This document shows positions 5,343-5,485 of a stretch of DNA of 5,485 bases, one piece after another. Below the pieces are notes generated by a model. It had not been told where the DNA came from, searched no databases, and saw only the letters and a program-made list of their open reading frames with translations. Source of the DNA: Candidatus Omnitrophota bacterium (GTDB taxonomy: Bacteria > Omnitrophota > Koll11 > Gygaellales > JAHJCI01); the NCBI GenBank assembly GCA_030622705.1, contig JAUXFU010000068.1, positions 1-5,485 of the forward strand, written 5' to 3'. A program made the position numbers and the translations under genes. Positions within the stretch are counted from its first letter, which is position 1, and each line of letters begins with the position of its first letter.

Positions 5343-5485
5343 TCCAAAAGTAGCAAAGCAGGCTTTACAATGATTGAGTTGATGATAGCTGTGGTTGTTC
5401 TTACGGTGGGGCTTGTGTTTATTTTACAAAGCGTAAGTTCAGGGATACGGGTTGTGACTTGTGCGCAGAATAGGTTTTTAGCCGC
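5256..5485 (+). CDS. Prepilin / minor pseudopilin (GspI-like), 5' part only
   Basis: The class III signal is clear: a basic stretch SKSSKAG followed by FTMIELMIAVVVLTVGLVFILQ, with G/F cleavage (codons 5361/5364) and Glu at mature position 5. The following SVSSGIRVVTCAQNRFLA runs off the right edge. The pattern after the helix recalls GspI/PilV-type minor pseudopilins, but too little is visible to choose between GspH, GspI and GspJ. The start is uncertain. I give ATG 5256, the first in-frame ATG after the gspG stop, with a weak AGAG six bases upstream; it implies a 36-residue leader through the repeat cluster. GTG 5328 would give an 11-residue leader of ordinary length but lacks a good ribosome binding site. 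The frame is also open back into gspG (ATG 5208), which would allow overlap with it. Confidence 0.8.
   Translation, partial: MLAASGGTPPFGGGVARCSLLDARVGYRASKSSKAGFTMIELMIAVVVLTVGLVFILQSVSSGIRVVTCAQNRFLA

Overview
The window is a stretch of a bacterial type II secretion / type IV pilus-like operon, with all genes on the + strand. In order it holds the 3' end of the assembly ATPase gspE, the inner-membrane platform protein gspF, a 700-base gap full of repeats, a GspL-type protein (PilM-like and PilN-like parts in one chain), a GspM/PilO-like protein, the major pseudopilin gspG, and the 5' end of a second prepilin that runs off the right edge. No RNA genes, CRISPR array or intact transposase are visible.

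Organism: moderate GC, Gram-negative secretion machinery, an E-F-L-M-G gene order and gaps crowded with short-period repeats and small palindromic elements. This fits an uncultivated environmental lineage; Candidatus Omnitrophota or a related PVC-group bacterium is my best guess from general resemblance. That is inference at low to moderate confidence, because no taxonomic marker gene is present.

The proteins form one machine. GspE hydrolyses ATP in the cytoplasm. GspF, GspL and GspM form the inner-membrane platform that couples GspE to pilin extraction. GspG and the last prepilin are processed by a prepilin peptidase (not in the window) and assembled into the pseudopilus. The secretin, peptidase and other minor pseudopilins must lie elsewhere.

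The least ordinary part is the non-coding DNA. Four junctions (gspE-gspF, gspF-gspL, gspM-gspG, gspG-prepilin) each carry a different degenerate repeat, the first three with a 7-, 8- or 9-base period. The gspF-gspL gap also carries a long imperfect inverted repeat (2003-2170) with an extra copy of one end (2335-2363), a REP-like palindrome with a 24-base tandem duplication (2220-2277), and a MITE-like element with terminal inverted repeats bounded by TA (2391-2620). That element splits an older 9-base repeat array just upstream of gspL. Palindromic repeats also extend into coding sequence, in the cleaved leader of GspG and probably that of the next prepilin. I see no wholly new enzymatic system; the repeat ecology is the part that deserves a second look.
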